64,000 nt of DNA from Glandiceps talaboti (taxonomy: Eukaryota; Hemichordata; Enteropneusta; Spengelidae), in assembly GCF_964340395.1 (NCBI RefSeq), contig NC_135556.1, forward strand, positions 14,335,910 through 14,399,909, in the 5' to 3' direction. Shown piece after piece: positions 52,901-63,631 of this stretch. The first letter of the stretch is position 1; each line of letters opens with the position of its first letter. The notes under the pieces are model-generated. The model did not search any database, was not told the origin of the DNA, and worked only from the letters and a program-made list of their open reading frames with translations. The translations under genes were made by a program, and so were the position numbers.

Positions 52901-55900
52901 AGCAGATCATGTCAAGTTCTTACATACTAATTACTTCTGTGGTTCTGTTACTTTGACAGTATGCAGAGTACATGCATGTTTTTGTCTCTGTTGTCATGTC
53001 ACGTCAATCAGATTCTATAGCCAAGGATACATATAAACTGCATGTTCCTTCAAGAATTGCATACAAATGTATTTTGCTTCTGTATACTAGGAGTCGCGTA
53101 TATTGCCTTGAGTGTATTTTACATGTAACAACAATGACTACTATATGCTTTGACTCAGTATTCATTTTACTTTTTAATAGCATGCTTACTAAAATGTCAA
53201 AAGTACATCGTGAACTACATGTCGTGTTGAGTATTACAGATGTTTCCCCTGTGGTTATACTGATAATGTTCCTGTGATTGCATATATAGTGGCGAGTGTA
53301 GGCAATGTGGAATACTCATTGCATACTCTGCCTAGGGCATGATAGTATTTGTTATTACATATACTCCTTCTTATCTTATCTTGGTTGGCAAGTATAATAC
53401 AGCATACATCAAGAGTACTTCAGCTCATGAAATATAACATCTCTAAAAATAAAAAAATTCCCCAATTCTTTAGCAACAACTCATTATCGTTTTCCAAATG
53501 AATTTCATGAATTTCCTCTGTGCTATTATTGCTGGAGTCAGTGAATGTAATGATCAAATACAAAAACCATTTTCATGTTTAGGATGGCATTGTTGTATTT
53601 GATAATGGTATTGATCTAGTCGTGACCATTAATGAGGAACCTTGGTGGAAGTAATGACGTTAATGTCTTGCTTTTATAAGAATTTTCACTTAATATTGCT
53701 AATGCACGACTGATATGTGCCAACTATTCCGTGTATGAATAAGTACTTTGATATAATTTCTTGGGGTTTTTATTTTTTCAACAAGATGAAATACTATAAG
53801 GTTGTCAGTGGCCGAGTGGTTAAACCACTTGCCTCGTTCCACTGTGGTCAGGGTTCGAACCCATTCGGGGTTTGATTAAATTTACCATGCTGTAAGTAAG
53901 AAGAGTGTTGTTCAGTTTGACTCAACCAAACAATGCAGGATTTTCCTGGGTACTCCGGTTTCCTTCTGCATTAACACTGAACTTTCCTCCTGTTATTGGG
54001 TAATACCTGTTGGATGGTTTATAAATAAATAAATAAAATAATAAATAAATAAAATAATAAATAAACAAATAAACAAAAAAGGTAAAATAAAGAATGGTGA
54101 TGATTTTCATAAATGACAAATTGGTTGCTTTGTATAATCTCCATTCTATACTGAAATGTGAATATTGCCAGATATTCTTGTAATAAGTATTAAATGAGAT
54201 TCCAATGAGTTGAGGCATGGGTGTTATAGTTATAATACAGTCACTGTATTACAGCAATTATAGTAGATGACATATTACATGTACAAGCATTTAGTGTAAA
54301 TTTCAAGTTTTGCAGCTTGCTAACTGTCCATGATTTAAGCATATATACTTATTCACTATATCATGATTTCATATTTCATCGTGGGAGTCATAGTTCATTC
54401 AGTATTCATTGCATATGGATAAGGAGAAGTATTCCATTTATCATTTGAAATGGACATGTTATATCACAAAGTATATATGTATATGTGTGGTATTACATGT
54501 AAAAGCTGAGTGGCAGCATGACCAACCAATGTAAATAGCTTGTTGGTGTAAGATTTGTGTGTGACGCCATGAGTGCAATCAGAACTGGACATGTTTCACT
54601 ACAAAGTGTGTACGAATGAAGCCAAGTAAGTCTCATACACATACTGTGTGACATGTTATCAAATGATATGAAATCAGCGTCTAATGGTTCATACGTTCGT
54701 TCTGTCTAATAAAAGTAAAATTACTTTCCCTGTTAACCTACACAGTGGTTCTCTCTGCTAAAGTACATTTCTCATTACAGTTGTGGAATTGAAAGGTATA
54801 ATATCAATGTTCATTCATCTTTCCCAGTGTGCCAATTTATCACAGTAAAATTCTTTGCAGTTCATGATTTGTCAGATATCAGTGATAACTTACGTATGGG
54901 TGTATTTTAATTTGATAGATTTGTTTGCATTTATGAAAATTTGGTAGCATAGCATAGGTTTGGATGCATTTATGGAAATACGAATGAAAGTATGACCCAA
55001 ACATGTATTTAAGTTTGATAAAAAGAATGAGTGTGTGGTTTAGATTTTACAATTGTTATTTTATACCAACTCTTTTGACTTACTTCACACCATGTATCAT
55101 TAAATAGCAACCCATTGCAATGTATTAATCAGTGTAGTTTGGACTGATCAAAGACTTTGTATGTCTGCTTCAAGATCTACAGACTGATCTGTGCACTTAA
55201 CAATATATTCATCAACCCATTCCTAGGGACATATCTACGGGGGTGTGTGGGGGTGGGGGGTGGGGGGGGGGGGGGTAATTACATTCCTAGGAATTAACAT
55301 ACCTGATACCATACCTAGGAACATATTTGATACCATTCCTAGGAACATACCTGATACCATATCTAGGAACATACCTGATACCATTCCTAGGAACATACCT
55401 GATACCATATCTAGGAACATATTTGATACCATTCCTAGGAACATACCTGATACCATATCTAGGAACATATTTGATACCATTCCTGAATCCTAGGAACATA
55501 GCTGACATTGAATAGGTCAGGCATGTAGTTTGTGTAATTGAACATTTATTTAGTATCTTTGCATGGAGACTGTAAAATTTTTCAAATCAGGTGTTTTATA
55601 TTAAGTATTACAATTTGCATGACACAGACATAATAGATAAAATACATACATACAGTTATGACATCAGAGATTTCATCTCACATATACATGCCATAAATGG
55701 TCACAGGTGTGCCAATTTACATGTAATATGGAGATGGTACGATGGTAGTTCAATGACCACATTTATAATCTTTCAGTTACAACAAGTCTGTCATAGTTGT
55801 CCGTACCTTATCATTATTTACTAAACTGGTAATTCTCATTTTGATGTGTATGATTCCTAAAATAAAGATTTTGATATATTTTTGATATTTAGATGTTATT

Positions 55901-57409
55901 TCCCAATGTTTTCCTTTGTTCAGCTAAGGAAATACGAGTGACCTAAGGGGCCTTTGTTAATAAGAGTCACTAGACAAGTAGTGACAACCCTTTAAGTCAT
56001 GAGTATTTTCCAGCTGAATGAAGAAAAATATTGGAGAATAACATAATTATACCAGTGCCAGTAATATCAAAGACAAATCAAGGAAAGGAATGACAATTTG
56101 GAATGTTTTGACTGATATTTCGAACACAGAAACACTAGTGACGTAGACACGCGTTGTCATATGACATAGACACGCAGTGTTGTGACGCAGAACGACTGGA
56201 GTATATATTCCATATTTTTTGTTCAACTTGACATGTGCATAGTATAATTAAGCTTATTTAGACATTTCAGTTGTGAAATTTCACCTCACTATTCTACTTA
56301 TATTTCTAGAAGAAAAGGTACTTTTACATTTAGTGACATGAAATAGATTTGTTAAACAAAGATTATCATTATTGATTATTTTAAATCAATATTTCATTAT
56401 TTGTCTTTTTTTTGATAGGTGGATGCACGTGATCAGGAAATTGACAGGTTAAACAGACAACTAGAAGGAGGTCGACCTTACGATGTCGTATCAGCAGAGG
56501 CTAAGAACAAAAGTAATGAACGCCTTATAGCACATCTTAATACTCAGGTATGAATTGAAACATATGATTTACACATAGTTGTTTATTTTTGAAAACCTCT
56601 ACTTCAGTTGGGATTGTGTGGCAAAGTAAGCTAGGCAAGAGGTAGTAGTATTCTGTCCTCACCACGTGTGCACATGTGCATGTACACACACTTACATACA
56701 GATATGTGTACACACACACACAAACGGACACAAATATACACATCATGTCCCACACACACCACCACCACACCCCACCCCCACACACACATACAGTCATGTA
56801 CTCATACACATCCACACAAATACATACACAGAGCACCGTCATATAAAAGAAACCAATTAAAATTCTCTAACATATTAAAAAGAATGGATCCTATGCCCAC
56901 ACTGAAGGAATATCCTGGATTATCCTATTTCAGTGAAGGTACAGTACTATACAACATAGTCAAATAGGTCTGTAACTTCCCCACTGGTGATACCCTTTGT
57001 ACCCAAACTTGTAGATAATGTTATAATTACATCATCCATTACCTTTAATGACTAAGTACTTGTGTTCTTTTCATGTAGGTTGACTACTTACAGCAGGCTA
57101 ATTTTGACTTAGAAAGAAGATTAAAAGAATCTATTCAAGACAGACACGAAGCCACTATCAGATCTAAAGACCTCCAAATCAAGAATGAAGAATTGCTTAC
57201 TGAAATCAAAGACATAGACAGACTAGCCAAACAGCTACAAACTGACAAAGATGTGGCTATTACAGCTGCTGATAGGGATGTTGTTGAAGCTCAAAAAGAA
57301 CTCAGATCTTCCACTCGTGAAATTGATGGCATGCAGCTTGATCTGGACCAGCTGAGAGTAGTAAGTAGAAACCAGCTACTTGTCTGTATACAGGCAAATT
57401 TGTTTGTAG

Positions 57410-57466
<57 letters not shown>

Positions 57467-59458
57467 AGATGAATGGTAGAATGCATTATGGGCAGTGCTT
57501 CATAATTGTCACACCAGGTTTATTTACTATTTACCATGTGGTTGTTATGTTCAGTTTGGGACCCTTAAAATTTTGGAGTGATTTATGTAGGAAAACTATT
57601 GGCGATACGGTCCCAGATTGATAGTAGTTGATTAGGCATTTTGAAACCAGCTTTAGGGTCTCTTCCTCAGTCACAGTTGTTAAATAAATTACCATTCCCA
57701 TAGTTGTTTGCCCAAGTTAAATTGTATTGTTCATCAGACAGAGATGCCAGTATTTCCACATTCCTATTATCTAGATTTTTTTTTCAACTTGATATGTAGA
57801 TTCAGAATGCTTTAGTTTAGTACAACTGACTAATTTGTCTTTTAGGTTCTTGTTTCATTTTTGTGCTATGATTGCAACTATACATGTAAGTAGGTAATAT
57901 AACAGAACCACATGAGTTCAAGTATGGCATACTCTGGATATTTTTACAAGTGCTTGCAGTGTTTTTTGTGGCCGTACTTTCACGAGTGTAGTAAGTGAAA
58001 GTGTAGCAGAAAACACCACAAGGTTGAGTGTATAAATACCCAGAGCACACCATCTAGCAGAAAAATGGACAACTATCTTAAAGTTCAAAAACCTAAATGT
58101 TCTGTAAGTGTGCACTACCTGCAGCTGGTTCACAAATAAATACAGATATGCAGGTATCTCTAACACCTACAGGTCCTACATGGCAATTTGTGCAGTAAGT
58201 GATAAAAATCAATATCACACCAGTTTTTACTACGCAGAGAGGTGTATAAATTTTGAAATGGGGTCAAACTGATTTGTGCTAGTGTTGCATACCGCTGGTA
58301 ATTTGTAGTGGTCGTCCCCGCTACAACTTAGTTGAATCATACCTTCTAAATTTGGTGAATGGGGGATTGCCAAATAGCCGTGTGTACATGTATACACCCA
58401 TTATAAAACCTCTCCCCGTCAAGGAATGAGAGTATACCTGCTATGAATGAATTACAAACTGAATAGGTCTTGGCATTGCATACTGCCAAACAATAGCAGG
58501 GGTGATACTGGAAAGTTGCCAACAGCCACAACAATGACATGTGGCCAGCTTTGTCTTCTGATCCGGTGACTGTGGTAACACAATCTATCTAAGATATTTA
58601 AATCTTACCCTGCAATTCAACCGCATTGTGTCAGATGCAATTTTAAAGTGATTTGTGGAAACACAAACATGTATCAATCGGGGGACATAACAGAGGACTA
58701 TTGGCATTGTCCTGACAATTCACTGACAGATAGTTTTATTACACCTCGTATATGTTGGAAGATTAGAATTAAAAGTGGGCAAATCTTTAAATGAAGGGTT
58801 ACAATCGTTTTCTGTTTGGTTGGAAACCAAGAAATGAGCACACATACCGAAGTGCCTCACATCACATACGCCCTACATTCTTTATCTGTTTGTTTTTGGA
58901 GACACAAGTTGTCTACTATATTGTTCAATTTATACATGTATGTATCTGTGGTCTGTTACAGCTGTTCATTGTTACTCTTTACATCTGAAACTTGTCTGCA
59001 AATAGAGTGCATTCTGCATATCTACCGACTTATAAGTTACTCAGGGAGACTATAGACTAATGATTGTCATTTGTGCCAACAATACCGTAGATTAAAAACT
59101 GTTTCCTTTATCATATCGGATATTTGACTACTCAAATATTCAGGCCCCGGCCTGCAGAATTTAACAACTGGTAGTAGGGTGTTTTTCAGCAGCCTCACAT
59201 TCAAAAAAGATAGACTTGTTCATATATTGTCTCTTTCTGCATGCAAATTGAATACCTGCCATATTAAATGTTATGGTTTCAGGTGCCAGGTTATCATCAA
59301 AAAGTTGAAAATACCTTTGTCTTTTTTCTGATTCTTCATCAGTCTGTCTAGACAGACAGACTGACAGACAGACAGACAGACAGACAGACACACACACACA
59401 CACATACATACACACACATACATACATACAGACACAGACAGACAGACACATAGACACA

Positions 59459-59529
<71 letters not shown>

Positions 59530-62500
59530 TACACACCACCTGACGTGTGTGCTCTAGCTCACACATATATATAGCATATGATAATTCAATATTTGAGATA
59601 TATTTTGATGGATAACGTTTTTGTCATTGTATGCAACTTACAGGAACATAAGAACACACTTCTTGACAAGGATACTTTAGCATCACAACTATCAATCAAA
59701 GAACAAGAATTGTATCAACTTAGAGATCTCTTAGACAGAGTCCAAGATGACAAGAAAAGGCTGGGTGAAAAAGTCAGCAAACTTACTACCAATGGTAAGT
59801 ATGGTTGAAATATTTTAAGAAACTGTTGTGACTTTTAATATTATTTAACAAAGACTATAGTGAACAACAGACACCCATACTGTCCAAGTAGTAGTGGGTG
59901 TACCTGGCAGTTACAAATGTCTGTATACTTTTAGCTAGAAAAATTCAGTCCTCATTTCGATGAATTTGCACCAGTTATTCTGAACAATAATTTATACAGT
60001 ATTTGTCTCTTACCTTACCTTTGACCTTTTTTCTCAATTTACTTAAAGCAGTGACTGCTAAACCCTCAAATGTCAGACCATTCCCATTGACCTGATTCAT
60101 CTAATAAATGACAGTAGAAGTAGTAGAGGAGGCCACTTAAAGTCATACATATACATTGATTGATATACAGTATATATATTATATGTCAACAAATTACAGT
60201 TTTTATTTCCTCTATCATTGTATTATATATCACTTCCCCACCAAAGTTATAGACTATTACTATGATATCATTCATACTGTCACAGTCTGTGTGAAATTTA
60301 CAAGGATTTCTTTAGTTTCATCAAATAGCTGGCTAGTTGTGAAATAAGTTCAAAATTCCAGCCATTCTTGTACTCTTACTTTTTCAATGCAAGGTTTTAC
60401 ATTCTTGGTTACCATGGTTATACAAATTTTACCCAGAATACAATGCATGTCAAATGATTATCTTTGACACATGGATAGGTCAATGGCTTCTCTAAGTTGA
60501 CCTCATTAAGTTGACCTCATTATTAAAGTTGACCTCATATTGAAATACCTGACATATGGTCAGATTGATATTGAATAAAGCCGGTCAAACCCTTTTTATG
60601 AACTTGATCCTGTATTCTGTCAAACCCTAATGCCTTTGATTTTATCTGAGTTCTAAAATGAATTATACTACCGGTACACATAATTGGGTCCTGAGTGTTT
60701 CTTCAATCTCGCCAAAAGAAATATGAATGTTCATCCAAGAAATGGAGTCCAGCATCTTTCAGAATTGTGTATATATCTGGTGTAACAGTAACCCATAGAT
60801 TTGTTATGATCCCAATATCTCAAGTTATCCAAACCTCACAACATTTGCCTTTGTTTTGGATAGTTTTAGATAGTAATACCACAGCAAGTCTCTCGGTCAC
60901 TGTAACAGTAGCCTGGAACCCATGCGGATGGGGATGGAAAACAAAAATTTTAAATCCCTATCCGTACGGATTCCAGGCTACTATAACAGTGATGCAGTAA
61001 AAGACAATGATATTTGAAAACCTGCATAGTTAGTAGTAAATCAAATGCTAGTCAGAATTGCATGACTTTAGACAACAATATTTGAACTGAGTAAAGGAAA
61101 TGAAAATAGTCATGATAGATGTGTATTCATGTCTGTAATGAAAGTGAAGTAGTACTAACTGACACTAAATATCAGGAAGGTGACATTACTTTACACAGGA
61201 AATATGACACCCTCATTTGAGGAATAAACAGTTGAAATTGTCAATTTCCCCTTGCAGAACGTCAATTGGTACTAGAACTGGAAAGACTTCGGTTGTCTCC
61301 TATCAAGCGTAGCAAGTCACCATCAAGAGTGGAGGCTGTGATGCGAAAACTGGAAGAAGAGAGAGATTATTTCAAAGGAGAGGTTGAAGTGTTACAGAAG
61401 ATCTTAAAAGATAGAACTCTGTCTTCCCCATCAAGAGCCTCATCTAGAGGCAGAAGTCCCAAGAAAAGTACTCCTACCAAACGATCTACCTCAGCCAGTC
61501 CTTGCAGAGCCAAGTCACCTTGTAGGGTTAGCAGGGTAAGTCACAAACTCTCAACTATAACCATTTAGTATTTTGATGTTTATTCCAGCTATGTGGTAAC
61601 TCATTCAGTCGTTGTTCTTCATGTGCCCAGGCACTGAAATTTTAAATCTGCTGCAGACATCCTGCAACTACACCAGGGATTGTGCTGGTGTTTGATGGAG
61701 AAGAGGATGGATTTTAGTGTGAATAGCAGTGTAGAGGGATTGGTGTGTATGTGTGTTGGAAGAACAACTTTGAATACCAAATTTAATATCAAAGTTATAC
61801 TCTGACTAAAATACCGTTCTGCATATGTGTGATCACTGTGTTATGTAAAACAATTTGTACAGTATAGTCTTGCTTTATCACAGTTACACACCAGCAACAT
61901 CTTTACAACAAAAACACTCTTTATGGAGTCCTGATTTTTGTCTTATATGACACTTGTCCGTTTTCCTGTCTACAGACTTCGGCTCACTATGAAACCATCA
62001 TCCGAGTTCTGGAAGATGAAAGAGACTTTTACAAAAGAGAATATGAAATGTTGCGAGCTCTGAGAATAAGACCTAGCAGTCCTTCAAGAATTGGATCTCC
62101 ACCTACAAGAGACAGAGTAAGCTAACTTACAACATTTTCCGTACAAATTGAAATACTTACTATGTATCCATCTTTCACATACATATACTAACTTTGTAGA
62201 ACTAGGTGAATATGATGATAGGGGACATGTGTAGAAGATTGTCCACCATACCCATTGCAGACAATCCAAATCAAGTTTGTGCTAGGTAATTTAGCACTAT
62301 TCTCATTCCTAACCCTAACTCTGTAGTTTTAATACAAATATGCATCCAGTTTGTAGTCAGTTCATTGTTCAACAGTCTTGCGGATGATACACAGGGCTCA
62401 AAATTTGCATTCATCCAAAGCACATGGACTCATATGGACACCAAATTTATAAGGTGATAGATATTGTGATAGCGCAATGGAAATCAATAGAAAGTTGTAG

Positions 62501-63486
62501 CTGAAACAGTTCACTTCGCTTACTGTAATCTGACTACCCAGCATCAGATAGAATGTTTAAGAAGCTGGTAATGATATAAAGTGTTATTTTGAGATTTTTC
62601 AAATTTCCTTGGGCATAATGATAAGTCTTTGTCCATGTTTATTTCTAGGATATTGATGAAGAAACAGAGATGCTTCGTTTGAAACGTGAACGAGATGAAC
62701 TTCAGGCTTTACTGGATAAATTTGAAAGACACATGGCAGAGGTAAACCCTCAACTTTATATAAGAAACTATCAAGAACATAACGTTAGCTTTCCTTGTGA
62801 CTGATAGACGTTCAAGTTCACAGTCTACGTAGAGGTTATGTTGCAGTCTCTACAGCAGTTGAAGAAATAGAATTCTGTATAACTTGTAATTTACCCTTTC
62901 CCTTTCCCAGTGATTAGCACCTTAATAACCATAAAACTCAGTTCTAACCATGTGAGATATGTAGATATGCATTTTCACCATGCACGTTGCTGCTTCTCCT
63001 TACCTTATCTGATTGATAGGCTAGATGTATGGCAAACAAAAAGCAAACTAACCACAAACCAAAAACAAGACATAAGTGCATTGTTTGTCATTCTATCAAT
63101 TATGTACTTATCTTGGACTGTAAGACACGAAAACCGTCATACTGCTCTATCGGCTAAGTACAGAGATTAGACTGGTTAAAGGTGAATGATGCAACTTTTT
63201 GACTATATTTATCTATTCATTTATTTATATACCTAATATGTAATCTTATTGATGTAATATATGTCAGAATGTTTACTGGATTGATTGTATTAGTTAACAA
63301 TATGAACTGTGTGTATATGTAGTGTCAAGTAGGTACAAAGTTTGACTTGAATGACCACCACCCTTGCCTGTTATTCCTCCCAGATTGTATATGTATGCAT
63401 GGCAATTGACTTTAGTAGAATTTATATGTTGTTGTCAGTGTTGTCGTTGTCGTTGTTGTTGTCATCGTCGTCGTCGTCATCGTCGT

Positions 63487-63531
<45 letters not shown>

Positions 63532-63631
63532 GACATTCATGCATGGTATGTGCCATCCTTTCCTCTAGATCCAGAGCAATGTTAAGGTGTTGACAGCTGA
63601 GAGAGATAAGACAAATATGCTGTATGAACAG
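37825..63631 (+). CDS. CEP135: CEP135/TSGA10-family centrosomal coiled-coil protein, 3' partial
   Basis: Ten coding segments: 37825-37983, 39128-39440, 43289-43518, 56419-56547, 57079-57360, 59644-59794, 61258-61535, 61976-62116, 62649-62741 and 63569-63631. They give 613 uninterrupted codons. The N-terminus (RKFVNLRKRLDQLGYRQPL, LVERLFTDLVHTTESL) and RRQRMELD, DDPYVADLIRVADTRIEAL, NERLIAHLNTQVDYLQQANF align along human CEP135 as recalled. The sequence is coiled coil almost throughout. A basic S/T-P-rich insert lies at about 481-514. The last exons (LDKFERHMAE|IQSNVKVLTAERDKTNMLYE) match the start of human TSGA10. CEP135 links the SAS-6 cartwheel to CPAP and centriole microtubules. Human CEP135 is about 1,140 aa, so roughly half lies to the right of the window. 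Confidence 0.95.
39128..39440 (+). CDS. CEP135: CEP135 exon
   Basis: Acceptor CCACAATAG, donor GTGAGT. Coiled coil: VKENNEIHLQLIKTKEEADS, EHENADLRFLNTQYIHKVR, ending EKNFHAVVQTPG, a CEP135 signature. Confidence 0.96.
40386..40836. repeat. Inverted repeat with ~75-bp arms and ~300-bp spacer
   Basis: The left arm (40386-40455: CGCACAATGTCACACATGCT then CAATAAGCAAACTTTGTT) pairs with the right arm (40758-40836: GAGCTTGTGTGGCATTGTGC). A G-rich run lies at the inner edge of both arms. MITE-like; no second copy seen in the window. Confidence 0.65.
42810..43170. mobile_element. TTAA-flanked MITE, family C copy 2
   Basis: Begins AAAGTGGCCATATGGATGAG and ends CATCCATATGGCTACTTTAA. The arms share GGATTTTTAATTTATGAAAC-like and GCTTCCTACTTGAAAAAT-like segments with copies 1 and 3. 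TTAA at the right edge, GTAA at the left. In the CEP135 intron 39441-43288. Confidence 0.85.
43289..43518 (+). CDS. CEP135: CEP135 exon
   Basis: Acceptor TTGTACAG, donor GTATGG. Encodes RKRNVPFRRQRMELDSTVPA and DDPYVADLIRVADTRIEALQ. Ends in phase 0 before the 12.9-kb intron. Confidence 0.95.
46540..46829 (+). promoter_or_regulatory. Putative internal promoter and 5' UTR in CEP135 intron
   Basis: Upstream of the candidate alternative first exon are two inverted CCAAT boxes (GATTGG near 46543, ATTGGG near 46562) and an octamer ATGCAAAT (46678-46685). The DNA is less AT-rich than its surroundings. There is no TATA box at a fixed distance. Confidence 0.4.
46830..46871 (+). CDS. Candidate alternative first exon of CEP135/TSGA10 gene
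   Basis: ATG at 46830-46832 (AAAA|ATG|T, A at -3) opens 14 codons, MSARYSHRPRSRPR, ending at a perfect donor GTAAGT at 46872. An in-frame TAA at 46818-46820 shows that translation could not enter from upstream. It ends in phase 0, the phase of the next exon (56419). The short Arg/Ser/Pro-rich start resembles the Arg/Ser/Pro start of human TSGA10 in composition. It would replace the CEP135 N-terminal 234 residues. Transcription is not shown by sequence. Confidence 0.5.
50540..50796. mobile_element. TTAA-flanked MITE, family C copy 3 (internally deleted)
   Basis: Same termini (TTAAAGTGGCCATATGGATG and CCATATGGCCATATTAAAG) but about 100 bp shorter than the other copies, with the loss in the central arms. 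TTAA on both sides. In the 12.9-kb CEP135 intron. Confidence 0.85.
52600..53350. repeat. Possible decayed tandem repeat (GCATAC...CTCTGTGGTCATGTTAC)
   Basis: The motifs GCATAC or CATACT and CTGTGGTCATGTTAC or CTGTGGTTCTGTTAC recur at irregular intervals of about 80-170 bp. An exact 23-bp-scale duplication (GATGTTACGTTGACTCTCTA region) lies at 52635-52680. Two overlapping open frames of about 100 codons here look incidental. Confidence 0.35.
53800..54076 (+). mobile_element. tRNA-derived SINE with V-type central domain
   Basis: The head has a pol III A box (TGGCCGAGTGG, 53809-53819) and B box (GGTTCGAACCC, 53852-53862) at normal spacing. This is the class II (Leu/Ser-like) tRNA form. A tRNA-unrelated body contains TTTTCCTGGGTACTCCGGTT then TCCTTCTGC, recalling the conserved block of V-SINEs. 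The tail is (ATAA)n/(AAATA)n from about 54020. It is not a functional tRNA gene, because no acceptor stem closes. Confidence 0.85.
55286..55500. repeat. 24-bp minisatellite
   Basis: About nine copies of ACCTGATACCATTCCTAGGA plus ACAT, with CCATTC and CCATAT variants alternating (48-bp higher order). It follows a G-rich run at 55240-55275. Because 24 is a multiple of three, several frames stay open without coding meaning. Confidence 0.93.
56419..56547 (+). CDS. CEP135: CEP135 exon
   Basis: Acceptor TTTGATAG, donor GTATGA. 43 codons, phase 0 at both ends: VDARDQEIDRLNRQLEGGRP and NKSNERLIAHLNTQ. Confidence 0.95.
56680..56830. repeat. CA-rich low-complexity tract
   Basis: Imperfect CACA and CATACA runs after CEP135 exon 56419-56547, purine-poor and without unit structure. 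Confidence 0.8.
57079..57360 (+). CDS. CEP135: CEP135 exon
   Basis: Acceptor TCATGTAG, donor GTAAGT. 94 codons of heptad-rich sequence: VDYLQQANFDLERRLKESIQ and KDIDRLAKQLQTDKDVAITA. A (TTG)n tract begins 50 bp after the donor. Confidence 0.95.
57411..57467. repeat. (TTG)n trinucleotide array
   Basis: About 19 uninterrupted TTG units, 50 bp after a CEP135 donor. Confidence 0.97.
57901..58050. mobile_element. Foldback element, family A copy 3
   Basis: Starts ACAGAACCACATGAG. The core GGATATTTTTACAAGTGCTT then CGTACTTTCACGAGTGTAG and GCAGAAAACACCACAAGGTT matches the other family A copies. The right terminus is lost. Confidence 0.6.
59349..59528. repeat. (CAGA)n and (CA)n compound microsatellite
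   Basis: CAGA units, ACATACATAC, then about 34 CA units up to the ATTACACACC boundary, 115 bp before the CEP135 acceptor at 59643. Confidence 0.97.
59644..59794 (+). CDS. CEP135: CEP135 exon
   Basis: Acceptor AACTTACAG, donor GTAAGT. Encodes EHKNTLLDKDTLASQLSIKE and LRDLLDRVQDDKKRLGEKVS. Confidence 0.94.
60898..60991. mobile_element. Short MITE with ~31-bp terminal inverted repeats
   Basis: CACTGTAACAGTAGCCTGGA and the complement of TTCCAGGCTACTATAACAGTG pair with few mismatches and continue to GCGGA/TCCGT. About 30 bp of loop. In a CEP135 intron. Confidence 0.75.
61258..61535 (+). CDS. CEP135: CEP135 exon with basic S/T-P cluster
   Basis: Acceptor CCCTTGCAG, donor GTAAGT. Encodes ERQLVLELERLRLSPIKRSK, then VMRKLEEERDYFKGEVEVLQ, then a basic insert with SPSR, SPKK, TPTK and SPCR motifs. 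SPKK and SPIK fit proline-directed kinase sites; their use is inferred. Confidence 0.94.
61976..62116 (+). CDS. CEP135: CEP135 exon
   Basis: Acceptor GTCTACAG, donor GTAAGC. Encodes ETIIRVLEDERDFYKREYEM, an apparent internal repeat of the EEERDYFKGEVEVL block in the preceding exon, then SPSRIGSPPTRDR. Confidence 0.94.
62649..62741 (+). CDS. CEP135: CEP135 exon (start of TSGA10-like region)
   Basis: Acceptor ATTTCTAG, donor GTAAAC. Encodes DIDEETEMLRLKRERDELQA and LLDKFERHMAE, close to the beginning of human TSGA10 as recalled. Confidence 0.94.
63428..63531. repeat. TTG/TCG trinucleotide array
   Basis: Mixed TTG, TCG and TCA triplets ending in about 15 TTG units, 37 bp before the CEP135 acceptor at 63568. 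Confidence 0.95.
63569..63631 (+). CDS. CEP135: CEP135 exon (last in window)
   Basis: Acceptor TCCTCTAG, donor GTAAAT. 21 codons: IQSNVKVLTAERDKTNMLYE plus Q. A TTG/TCG array ends 37 bp upstream. The gene continues past 64000. Confidence 0.94.

Larger units (their letters stand above)
43519..56418. other. 12.9-kb CEP135 intron
   Basis: Human CEP135 aligns across this junction without a gap, so no constitutive exon is expected. It contains the candidate alternative exon 46830-46871, a family C MITE, a V-type SINE, a ~100-bp direct duplication (51200-51300 and 51310-51395, both ending at a G-run after CACTCAAGATGGGG), homopolymers near 48061-48115 and 48590-48602, and the 24-bp array at 55286-55500. 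Confidence 0.7.

Noticed and set aside
52686-53277. Two overlapping frames of 116 and 101 codons
   Set aside because: Cys/Val/His-rich frames across a degenerate repeat; no conserved motif.
53800-53875. Functional tRNA gene
   Set aside because: A and B boxes are good, but no acceptor stem pairs and the body continues as a SINE with an A-rich tail.
59161-59566. Cys/Val repeat frames on the minus strand
   Set aside because: Translation of the (CA)n tract.
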